From contig OY782778.1 in the NCBI GenBank assembly GCA_963678255.2, forward strand, positions 310,001 through 374,000: DNA of 64,000 bases. The letters are read 5' to 3'. Made by a program: the position numbers and the translations under genes. The stretch's first letter is position 1. The number at the start of each line of letters is the position of its first letter. The notes beneath the pieces were generated by a model, which was given only the letters and a program-made list of their open reading frames with translations, did no database searches and was not told the origin of the DNA. Of the stretch, positions 8,219-15,966 are shown piece by piece. The stretch is from G963678255 sp963678255. Lineage in GTDB: Bacteria > Cloacimonadota > Cloacimonadia > Cloacimonadales > WRIO01.

Positions 8219-10243
8219 TTAATTATTGATATCTTTATCTTCTTTTGTCTCAGTCTCTGTTGATTCTTCTTGATTTGTTGCTTCCACTACCTCTGCAGGT
8301 TGAACTTCTTCTTCTTTTATCGGTTCTGGAGTGTGAGACGTATCAATCTTCATGTCTAATGCTTTTTGATATTTACTCTCAATGATAACTCTTTCCTCTT
8401 CATCAATGTTACTTAAAATCATAGAGAAGATCTCATCTACATTTAACGTTTCCTTTTCTAGTAACTGTAAAGATAATACTTCTAACAAAGGCAGATGCTT
8501 TTTTAATATCAACATTGATTTTTCATGTGCACTGTGAATAAAATGTCTGATTTCACTATCTACTAGCTTTGCCGTGTCATCACTTAAATAGTCTTGTTTT
8601 GCAAAATCTTTGCCTAAAAATACCTGCTGTTCTTCACGACCAATAGTCATTGGACCGATCTCTGAGCTCATCCCCCAGTTACATACCATCTTTTTAGCTA
8701 ACTCTGTAGCTCTCTGTATATCATTTCCTGCGCCTGTTGTTAATTCGTTAAAAACTAACTCTTCGGCACAACGTCCACCCATTAGATTAACTAAAACTTG
8801 TTCTAAATAATTCCTTGAATAATTCGATTTGTCTGTCATTAAATAATGTGTTGCGCCTCCAGTAAAACCTCGAGGTATTATTGTCACTTTGTGAACAGGC
8901 TCTGTTTTTTCCTGAAATATTGAACATAAAACATGACCAATCTCATGATAAGCTGTTGTCTTTTTATCTTCTTCATCGATCACTCTTGTCTTACGCTCTT
9001 TACCTAATGTTACCTTGTCTCTGGCTTCATCAAAATCTTTCATCTCTATTTTCTTTTTATTATTACGAGCTGCACCTAGGGCTGCTTCATTCACTAAATT
9101 TGCTAAATCTGCACCACTAAATCCAGGTGTACTACGTGCAATGACCATCAATTGAACATCTTCTCCAATTGGTAAAATCCTGGTATGAACTTTTAAAATC
9201 TCATTTCTGCCTTTGATATCAGGTAAATCTACTACGACCTGTCTATCAAATCTACCTGGACGAAGTAACGCCGGATCTAAGACATCTGGTCTGTTAGTCG
9301 CAGCTATTAGAATGACTGAATCATTTTGTTCAAATCCATCCATCTCTACCAATAATTGATTTAAGGTCTGTTCCCTTTCATCATGCCCACCGCCTAAACC
9401 GGCTCCTCTTGATCGACCAACTGCATCTATCTCATCAATAAAGGCAATACAAGGCGCATTTCGTTTTGCTTGTTCAAATAAATCTCTTACTCTTGAAGCT
9501 CCAACTCCAACAAACATCTCCACAAAATCTGACCCGCTTATACTAAAAAATGGAACGCCTGCTTCACCTGCTACTGCTTTTGCCAATAAGGTCTTGCCTG
9601 TGCCGGGACGACCCAATAACAAAACTCCTCGGGGTATTCTTCCGCCTAATTTCTGAAACTTTTGCGGTGATTTTAAGTATTCTACAATTTCCAAAAGCTC
9701 TTCCTTAGCTTCATCTACACCTGCAACATCATTAAATGAAATACGAGTTTTACCATGCAAAAATAACTTGGCTTTGCTTTTCCCAAAAGTAAAAGCCTTA
9801 TTCCCATTGCCTTGCATGGACCTCATCATAAATAACCAAAATCCTATCAATAGAATAAAAGGTAACCAGGATATAACGATACTCCAAAATCTGGAGGGTC
9901 GTTGAGATATAATTTTTATTCCTGCATCATGAAGTTTCGTGATGATCGTTGCATCTGAAAAAGGCATAAAGGTATGATATTCTGCTCCATTAAGATCCTT
10001 AAACCGTACGTCCTGATCATCAAAACGTACCTCTGACAGTTGTTTGCCATCTATCTGTGTTAAAAACTCACTATATGTGATCTCCTTGATCTTTGTCTTG
10101 TTACCATTCATCATTTGATACACAATGATAGCTAATAAAATCATCACAACCCAGAAAAATATCGATTGAGGCGGTTTTCTTTGCACAATTTTTATGCTTG
10201 GACCTGGTTTGATTTTCTTTTTATTGTCTTTATTCTCATTCAT
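8219..10243 (-). CDS. ftsH: ATP-dependent zinc metalloprotease FtsH
   Basis: A 674-residue inner-membrane AAA+ protease that degrades misfolded and regulatory proteins. Transmembrane segments lie at about 28-46 and 119-140, with a periplasmic domain between. Walker A is 'GRPGTGKT' (211-218; most relatives have GPPGTGKT), Walker B 'AFIDEID' (267-273), and the second region of homology 'ATNRPDVLDPALLRPGRFD' is intact. The zinc motif is HEIGH (433-437), where HEAGH is usual; both His and the Glu are kept. The C-terminal 35 residues are acidic low-complexity sequence. Its start overlaps the hpt stop by 4 bases, and AAAGGAGG precedes it. Confidence 0.97.
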   Translation of the reverse strand: MNENKDNKKKIKPGPSIKIVQRKPPQSIFFWVVMILLAIIVYQMMNGNKTKIKEITYSEFLTQIDGKQLSEVRFDDQDVRFKDLNGAEYHTFMPFSDATIITKLHDAGIKIISQRPSRFWSIVISWLPFILLIGFWLFMMRSMQGNGNKAFTFGKSKAKLFLHGKTRISFNDVAGVDEAKEELLEIVEYLKSPQKFQKLGGRIPRGVLLLGRPGTGKTLLAKAVAGEAGVPFFSISGSDFVEMFVGVGASRVRDLFEQAKRNAPCIAFIDEIDAVGRSRGAGLGGGHDEREQTLNQLLVEMDGFEQNDSVILIAATNRPDVLDPALLRPGRFDRQVVVDLPDIKGRNEILKVHTRILPIGEDVQLMVIARSTPGFSGADLANLVNEAALGAARNNKKKIEMKDFDEARDKVTLGKERKTRVIDEEDKKTTAYHEIGHVLCSIFQEKTEPVHKVTIIPRGFTGGATHYLMTDKSNYSRNYLEQVLVNLMGGRCAEELVFNELTTGAGNDIQRATELAKKMVCNWGMSSEIGPMTIGREEQQVFLGKDFAKQDYLSDDTAKLVDSEIRHFIHSAHEKSMLILKKHLPLLEVLSLQLLEKETLNVDEIFSMILSNIDEEERVIIESKYQKALDMKIDTSHTPEPIKEEEVQPAEVVEATNQEESTETETKEDKDINN

Positions 10244-10785
10244 GAATAAATTTCCTCCTTTAAAATACCAATATAGGGAAGGTTTCTGTAGCGCTCTGCA
10301 TAATCTAGACCGTAACCAACTACAAACTCATTTTCTATTAAAAAACCATAATAATCTATTGAAATATCTACCTTATGGGCTTTTGGCTTATCTAATAATA
10401 TACAGGATTTTATGGAAGCTGGTTTGTGTTTTTGTAAATATTCAATGATATATTGCAAGGATAGACCACTATCCACTATGTCTTCGACTATGATGACATG
10501 ACGGTCATAAATGTCTGTGTCTATATCTTTACGGATTTTTACGATTCCTGAAGACTCTGTGCTGTTTCCATAACTGGAAATCGACATAAAATCTATTTCT
10601 ATTGGAATGGTGAGATTCTTCATTAAATCACACATAAATATCGCAGCCCCTTTTAGTATCCCTATTATGACTGGATTCTTGTCCTCATATTCCTTAGACA
10701 GTTCTGCACCTAATTCTCTTACTCTTTTGTGAATACTTCCTTCGTCAAATAATACCGATGAAAGATTTGAATTCATTGTGTCCAT
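10240..10785 (-). CDS. hpt: Hypoxanthine phosphoribosyltransferase
   Basis: A 181-residue purine-salvage enzyme that converts hypoxanthine (and usually guanine) with PRPP to the nucleotide. The PRPP-binding loop is 'VIIVEDIVDSGLSL' (97-110), and 'GILKGAAIFMCDLM' (42-55) and 'DFMSISSYGNST' are typical of the family. It sits between tilS, whose stop is 3 bases upstream, and ftsH, with a 4-base overlap. The tilS-hpt-ftsH order is a widely conserved bacterial operon, which supports all three calls. Confidence 0.95.
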   Translation of the reverse strand: MDTMNSNLSSVLFDEGSIHKRVRELGAELSKEYEDKNPVIIGILKGAAIFMCDLMKNLTIPIEIDFMSISSYGNSTESSGIVKIRKDIDTDIYDRHVIIVEDIVDSGLSLQYIIEYLQKHKPASIKSCILLDKPKAHKVDISIDYYGFLIENEFVVGYGLDYAERYRNLPYIGILKEEIYS

Positions 10786-10788
10786 AAT

Positions 10789-12219
10789 CTATCCTTTTTT
10801 TACCTTTTTCTTGGCTGAACGTGTTTTTATCTCTTTTGTGTCCTCTATACTGAACATTACAAAATTTCTGGTTTGATCTGTTACAGAAACCCTCTGATCT
10901 AATCGATAACCACTTATCCAAAATATCTTCTCCTGATCTGAAAAGATTACTACTCTATCTCTTTGAAATTTTGGCAACTTTTCGTCAATGAAAAAATCCT
11001 TTATCTTTTTAAATGAATGCATTCCCAATGGGATAAACTTGTCTCCGTCTTCACGATATCGAACTGTTATCGGAAAATGGATCTGATCTAAATCCATGAT
11101 AACACTATCTGATTCTTTGCTATAGCCTTCCTCTGGTACTTGTCTTAACTTCTGCATAATGATACGCTTACCATTAAATACAAAAATACTGCGTAACGAA
11201 GTGATCTCGCGTGACTTGTATTGTATCTCACTTTTATAGGTCTTTGTGTTTACAAATCTCAGATAATCATAATCCTTCCAAACAACGATTCCATGTGGAA
11301 AATGCACTTCTTTGCATCCATTCATACTAAATGTTGCTTGCAATTCTTTGAAATTCGCCTGATAAAAATCCTTTTCATAACCCAATAAACGTTCATAAGC
11401 ATAACGGATGATATAAAATTGAACTATGGGTGATTGACCAAGTATCTCATCTAAAGAAAAAATTAACTCTGTTTCATCTCCATACAATAAACTCTTTTTA
11501 TATAATTTTAATCCAAATTCTCTAAAAAACTTATCAGATTCAAAAAATAATTCTGCATAATCACATAATTTGTTCTTAATTGAGGGATTAAACTCTTTTT
11601 CTAACAGTGGAATCAGCGAATTTCTTATTTTATTACGAGAATAATCTGTTAATTTGTTCGTATAATCTTCCTGCCATTTTTGTTCGACTGATTCTAAAAA
11701 TGAAACAATTTCTTCTTTTGTAAATGAAAGCATGGGATGAATAATGTTTCCGGATTTAGCTGAAATTCCTTTTAACCCTGAAAAAGCAGAACCCCTTAAA
11801 AATCGGGATAAAACAGTCTCTGCTTGATCATCACGATGATGAGCTAGAGCTATGAAATCTATCTTATAATGCTTTTTTATCAAATCAAAATAATTCATTC
11901 TGATTTCTCTGGCTTTTGCTTCAATATTGCTATCACCTTGTATCTGTTTATCATGGATTAATAGGTTTACATTCTTGTTAAAACAAAAATTCTTTACAAA
12001 TTTCTCGTCTTCTATAGAATCTTCTCCTCGTAAATGATAGTTGATATGGGCTGCCATCAAAGTTAATTTAAAGGATTGCTTAATATGTAATAATGCTAAC
12101 ATCAATGCTGTAGAATCTGCTCCACCTGAAAAACCTACTAAGATCTTTGAACCAGATTTGATCAGATTATTGACCGTGACATATTCTTCAAACTTTTTTA
12201 AAAAACTATCCTTTGACAT
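10789..12219 (-). CDS. tilS: tRNA(Ile)-lysidine synthetase TilS
   Basis: A 476-residue PP-loop ATPase that attaches lysine to C34 of the tRNA(Ile) reading AUA. The PP-loop is 'VGFSGGADSTALM' (28-40), followed by 'AHINYHLRGEDSIEDEKFV' and 'ALAHHRDDQAETVLSRFLRGS', both TilS hallmarks. The C-terminal part has the substrate-binding domain, with 'VRYREDGDKFIPLGMHSFKKIKDFFIDEKLP'. It is the first gene of the tilS-hpt-ftsH operon, with a GAGGAG site before the ATG. The Lys-rich C-terminus probably helps tRNA binding. Confidence 0.95.
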   Translation of the reverse strand: MSKDSFLKKFEEYVTVNNLIKSGSKILVGFSGGADSTALMLALLHIKQSFKLTLMAAHINYHLRGEDSIEDEKFVKNFCFNKNVNLLIHDKQIQGDSNIEAKAREIRMNYFDLIKKHYKIDFIALAHHRDDQAETVLSRFLRGSAFSGLKGISAKSGNIIHPMLSFTKEEIVSFLESVEQKWQEDYTNKLTDYSRNKIRNSLIPLLEKEFNPSIKNKLCDYAELFFESDKFFREFGLKLYKKSLLYGDETELIFSLDEILGQSPIVQFYIIRYAYERLLGYEKDFYQANFKELQATFSMNGCKEVHFPHGIVVWKDYDYLRFVNTKTYKSEIQYKSREITSLRSIFVFNGKRIIMQKLRQVPEEGYSKESDSVIMDLDQIHFPITVRYREDGDKFIPLGMHSFKKIKDFFIDEKLPKFQRDRVVIFSDQEKIFWISGYRLDQRVSVTDQTRNFVMFSIEDTKEIKTRSAKKKVKKG

Positions 12220-12337
12220 AGCTCCTCGCGAATTATCAACTTAATTTCTTCTTTTTCTATCTTTTGCATATTATAATTTTAGATTCTTCTGTCAATAAAA
12301 AATCCTTAATACATTTTTTCACTCTCCATTTTTCAAC

Positions 12338-12387
12338 AAAAAAAACCCCCGGTGTCGGGGGAAAGAGGAGGAGGATTCTTTTTACTT
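12338..12387 (-). ncRNA. Putative tiny RNA with CCUCCUCCUC motif, copy 1
   Basis: Read on the minus strand, a promoter-like pair (GTGCAA at 12424-12419, 18-base spacer, TTATAT at 12400-12395) is followed by about 50 bases that contain CCTCCTCCTC. The segment ends in a hairpin (CCCCCG/CGGGGG, 12346-12361) with eight T residues after it, a textbook terminator. A second copy lies at 37827-37876 in the same orientation, with the promoter, the C-rich motif and the terminator all kept while the loop and linkers differ. The C-rich run could pair with Shine-Dalgarno sequences. That it is transcribed is inference. Confidence 0.5.
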
Positions 12388-12623
12388 CTAATTAATATAA
12401 CTCCGTTTTTTTAAAATGTTGCACTTTTTCTTTAATTTTTTTTAAAATAATTGAAAATATTAAATAAAAATTTTAAAGATCTCTCTTTTTCCTCTAATTC
12501 TAATCTTATTCTTTTCTTGAAATCTATACGTACCTTACTGAACGCTTACTCCTTCCTTGGAGCTTGATAGTTTTTTTATGACTGTCTTACTCTTTTGATA
12601 ATCTAACTTTCGAATCTTTCAAC

Positions 12624-12652
12624 TTGACATTCTAAATGTTTCTATAATATTA
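12624..12652 (+). promoter_or_regulatory. Likely promoter of the efflux operon
   Basis: TTGACA at 12624-12629 followed after 17 bases by ATATTA, about 65 bases before the ATG at 12717. The stretch from the tiny RNA to here (about 12430-12620) is AT-rich and I see no other feature in it. Confidence 0.45.
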
Positions 12653-12716
12653 CCCAAAAAGAATAAAGTTGTCTTTCAGTTATTCTCACTAAACTGGAAT
12701 TCATAAAAGAGAATGT

Positions 12717-13505
12717 ATGAAAAGAATAGTATTTTTAGCTAGCTTAACAATTATGATCTGTATAGCTTGCACCAATAATCAAAAAAAAAATGAAATTGTA
12801 GTTTCTGATTCTACTTCAAATCAGGAAATATATTTTATGGCGGGTAAAGTGGAGGCAAATGATGAATCGGCTATCTCTTCTCTTGTCACTGCACGAATTA
12901 TTAAAATCAATAAGGTTGTTGGTGACAAAGTCAACAAAGGTGAAGTGCTTTGTGAATTAGATCGTGGAGATATTGAAACCTCGCTTATTAGTCTTGAAAA
13001 AAACGATACAACTGCTAAAAAGAATTTAGAACGATTTGAAACTCTGGTTAAAGATGGTTTTTATTCCCAAGAACAGAAAGAACAGATCGAGACGCAAGCG
13101 ATGCAAACAGAAAATGCTCTAAAACAAGCAAAGATTCAATTAAAAAGAGGGACTATTGTCTCACCCCTTGATGGCTTTGTGATCAATGTTATTGCTCATG
13201 AAGGCGAAACGGCTTCAATTGGACAAGTTCTCATGACGATAGCTAATAGCAATCAAAAACATGTAACGGCATATTTGCCAGAATCTTTAATTTCGAAAGT
13301 GAAAGTAGGAAAACCTGTTATTCTAAGAGTGTCTGAGATTGCTCATACTACTTTTCATGGTAAGATTTCTGTTATAAATCCTTCCATTGATCTTAAAACA
13401 AAATGTGTTTTAGTGAAAATAGTGCCTGTAGATTTTGATCAAACTGTTTTAGCTGGAATGAGTGTATTAATTGGAACAGATTCCTTGGGAGATAATTATA
13501 AATGA
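12717..13505 (+). CDS. Efflux membrane-fusion (adaptor) lipoprotein, HlyD/AcrA-like
   Basis: A 262-residue protein with a lipoprotein signal (MKRIVFLASLTIMICIACTNN, lipobox Cys18). A biotinyl-lipoyl half-motif 'ISSLVTARIIKINKVVGDKVNKGEVLCELD' is followed by a short helical hairpin (residues 85-140) and the second half 'GTIVSPLDGFVINVIAHEGETASIGQ', then a beta-barrel domain. This is the layout of RND/MFS periplasmic adaptors that link an inner-membrane pump to an outer-membrane channel. It overlaps the next gene by 4 bases. A second adaptor follows, which is unusual. It is short for the family, and no TolC-like channel is encoded in the window. Confidence 0.85.
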   Translation: MKRIVFLASLTIMICIACTNNQKKNEIVVSDSTSNQEIYFMAGKVEANDESAISSLVTARIIKINKVVGDKVNKGEVLCELDRGDIETSLISLEKNDTTAKKNLERFETLVKDGFYSQEQKEQIETQAMQTENALKQAKIQLKRGTIVSPLDGFVINVIAHEGETASIGQVLMTIANSNQKHVTAYLPESLISKVKVGKPVILRVSEIAHTTFHGKISVINPSIDLKTKCVLVKIVPVDFDQTVLAGMSVLIGTDSLGDNYK

Positions 13506-14155
13506 AAGAACGAAGAAAAGTAATAATTTCTGTCTTAATGACCTTAATGGTCATAAGCATTTTAAGCGTTATTGGTTACTATTTGTATGAAAATATGATG
13601 TATGTTTCTACTGATGATGCTAGAATTGCTGGTGATTTAGTTAAAATTTGTCCGCAAACCTCTGGTAAAATTATAGATTTTTTTGTCGATGAAGGTAGTG
13701 TTGTGGAAAAAGATCAAATCGTTGGACGTATTGAAACACCAAATGTTTCAGATCAAAATATCGAACAAACCATTGTCCGTTCTCCAATTAAAGGTGTAAT
13801 TATTAAAAAAACAATAACCGTTGGAGAAATAATAAGCACTGGGCAAGTCATGGCTTATGTGACTGATCCAGAAAAATTTTACGTAACAGCGAATATTGAG
13901 GAAACAAAACTTGATAATGTTCGAATTGGTCAAATAGTCAGTATTAAGATTGATCAATATTCTGGTAAATCTTTCTTTGGGAAAGTGACTTCTCTTGGTA
14001 AAGCGACAAACTCAGTATTTTCTATGTTTCCCACCTCAACAGGTGGAACTTATACTAAAGTCGTTCAAAAAATACCAGTTCATATAGATTTTATTCATTC
14101 TGGTATTTCCCTTGTAAATGGAAATAATACCGCAGTAAAGATTCACATTAAATAG
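13502..14155 (+). CDS. EmrA-like membrane-fusion adaptor (short form)
   Basis: A 217-residue protein anchored by one N-terminal transmembrane helix (about residues 8-30). 'YVSTDDARIAGDLVKICPQTSGKIIDFFVDEGSVVEKDQIVGRIETP' matches the first lipoyl half-motif and the 'TDDA' signature of EmrA/HlyD adaptors. The helical hairpin is nearly absent: the second half-motif 'TIVRSPIKGVIIKKTITVGEIISTGQ' follows almost at once. EmrA homologues are usually 350-400 residues, so this one lacks the coiled coil that would reach an outer-membrane channel. The lipoprotein adaptor encoded just upstream may supply that reach. It sits directly before the EmrB-like pump. Confidence 0.85.
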   Translation: MKERRKVIISVLMTLMVISILSVIGYYLYENMMYVSTDDARIAGDLVKICPQTSGKIIDFFVDEGSVVEKDQIVGRIETPNVSDQNIEQTIVRSPIKGVIIKKTITVGEIISTGQVMAYVTDPEKFYVTANIEETKLDNVRIGQIVSIKIDQYSGKSFFGKVTSLGKATNSVFSMFPTSTGGTYTKVVQKIPVHIDFIHSGISLVNGNNTAVKIHIK

Positions 14156-14160
14156 TCTTC

Positions 14161-15750
14161 ATGGTAGAAAATAAAGAAGAACAGTTTTATATTTGGACGA
14201 CGATGGCAGTTGTCATTATAGGCACCTTTATGGCAATACTCGATAGTAGTATTGTCAATATTGCGATACCTAAGATGATGGCTGTGTTTCAAGTATCTGT
14301 TGATAATGCCCGTTGGATCATTACGAGCTATACTTTAACTTTAGGTGCGATTATCCCATTAACAGGCTTTTTAACAGATAAATACGGATCCAAGAGGATA
14401 TATATTATTGCCTTAGTTTCCTTTACTATTGGATCCTTATTATGTAGTATGGCTTGGAGCAATGCTTCTATGATCTTTTTTAGGGTCATTCAAGGTCTAG
14501 GTGGTGGAATGATTATGCCTGTGAGCATGTCCATTATTTATCAGATTGTCCCTGTTCACAAAAGCGGATTAGCTTTAGGTATCTGGGGTATTGCAGCTAT
14601 GGCAGCTCCAACTATCGGTCCTACTTTAAGTGGCTATATCATCCAGTATCTTGACTGGCGCTTAATTTTTACCATTAATATCCCAGTTGGTATCATTGGG
14701 GTCATCATGAGTGCTGTACTTTTAAGAGAAAGCCCTAAGAAAGAAATTAAGCAGTTCGATTATTTAGGTTTTATCTCTTCCACAACAGCTATTGTTTTCT
14801 TTCTCTATTTAATGGGCGAAGGATCATCCATCGATTGGAGTGATATTAAAAACACAATCATGCTCATTATTGCGATTTTCTCATTAATGATTTTTGTCGT
14901 CAATGAATTAACAATCCCTGCTCCTTTGCTTGACTTAAGATTGTTGAAAATATTCCCATTTTCTCTCAGTATCATTATCTCTAGTGTTTTAAATATGGCT
15001 ATGTTTGGTGTTATCTTTATCATGCCCTTATATTTCCAAAACCTACTCGGTTATACCCCTATGAAAACTGGGATGATTATGCTTCCTAGTGCGATTGCTA
15101 TGGGAATTTTTATGCCTATTGGCGGAAAATTATTCGATAAAATTGGAGCTAAACCCTTAGTTATTCCAGGTTGTATTATCTTAGTTATTACAACCTACCA
15201 ATTATCAAAATTATCTTTAGAAACGTCGATTCATACCATTATCATTCTCTTGATTTTCAGAGGTATTGCCTTAGGTTTTACTTCTATGCCTGTCTCTACT
15301 GCTGGAATGAATAGTGTTCCTCATTCGATGATTGCCAGAGCTTCTGCATTATCAAATACCATAAGACAGCTTTCAAGCTCGATGAGCGTTACAATTTTGA
15401 CTACCTGGATGCAACACATTCAAGATGTCAAATACGCTCGTTATGCTGCCGACTCCACTCCATTTAATCCAATGATTCAGAGTTTCCTAGTTTCTTACCA
15501 AAAAGGTTTTGTACAAGCTGGCTTAACAATCAATAATGCAGCAATGACCTCTCAAACAATTTTATATTTGCTTATTCAGAAATTGTCTTTTTTAGATGGA
15601 ATACAAGCTACTTTAATCGTTTCAACTTTCTTTGCTATTGTAACAATTCCCTTGGCTTTCTTAATCCCCACAAAAAAACATAAACTAGATGTAATTGATA
15701 AACAAGTGCTTATTGAACAAGAAATAGAAAGTTCTATGGTCCCCGATTAA
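14161..15750 (+). CDS. DHA2-family MFS drug efflux transporter, EmrB/QacA-like
   Basis: A 529-residue inner-membrane proton-drug antiporter with about 14 transmembrane segments. 'MAILDSSIVNIAIPKM' is the DHA2 motif D1 and 'GFLTDKYGSKRIYI' is MFS motif A; 'GIWGIAAMAAPTIGPTLSGYI' corresponds to the antiporter motif C. It begins 5 bases after the adaptor stop and has no recognisable ribosome-binding site, so translation is probably coupled to the gene before it. With the two adaptors it should form a tripartite system exporting hydrophobic compounds. Substrate unknown. Confidence 0.93.
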   Translation: MVENKEEQFYIWTTMAVVIIGTFMAILDSSIVNIAIPKMMAVFQVSVDNARWIITSYTLTLGAIIPLTGFLTDKYGSKRIYIIALVSFTIGSLLCSMAWSNASMIFFRVIQGLGGGMIMPVSMSIIYQIVPVHKSGLALGIWGIAAMAAPTIGPTLSGYIIQYLDWRLIFTINIPVGIIGVIMSAVLLRESPKKEIKQFDYLGFISSTTAIVFFLYLMGEGSSIDWSDIKNTIMLIIAIFSLMIFVVNELTIPAPLLDLRLLKIFPFSLSIIISSVLNMAMFGVIFIMPLYFQNLLGYTPMKTGMIMLPSAIAMGIFMPIGGKLFDKIGAKPLVIPGCIILVITTYQLSKLSLETSIHTIIILLIFRGIALGFTSMPVSTAGMNSVPHSMIARASALSNTIRQLSSSMSVTILTTWMQHIQDVKYARYAADSTPFNPMIQSFLVSYQKGFVQAGLTINNAAMTSQTILYLLIQKLSFLDGIQATLIVSTFFAIVTIPLAFLIPTKKHKLDVIDKQVLIEQEIESSMVPD

Positions 15751-15938
15751 TAATTATCTTTTAGAAATATCAATAAAAATTAGAAGTTACATAACTAATT
15801 TCTATTAAAAATCTTATAGCATATACAAATCTAACTCTCTTTTACACTTCAATTCTGAGACGTTCTTATTAATATTCTGTCATAGTAAAACCTCAAAGAA
15901 ATAGTAAAGGTGAGTTCCTTGGACATATAAAATAAAAA

Positions 15939-15960
15939 AGCCCATCCCGAAGGATGGGCT
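15939..15960 (-). terminator. Terminator after the methylmalonyl-CoA mutase genes
   Basis: A 9-base-pair stem (AGCCCATCC/GGATGGGCT) with loop CGAA is followed on the minus strand by a T-rich tract. It lies 6 bases past the stop at 15967. Confidence 0.9.
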
Positions 15961-15966
15961 GATTAT

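Noticed and set aside
12362..12405. Plus-strand reading of the tiny-RNA region as a strong ribosome-binding site (GAGGAGGAGGA) for a gene
   Set aside because: No start codon or ORF follows at either copy, while the minus strand has promoter and terminator in the right order.
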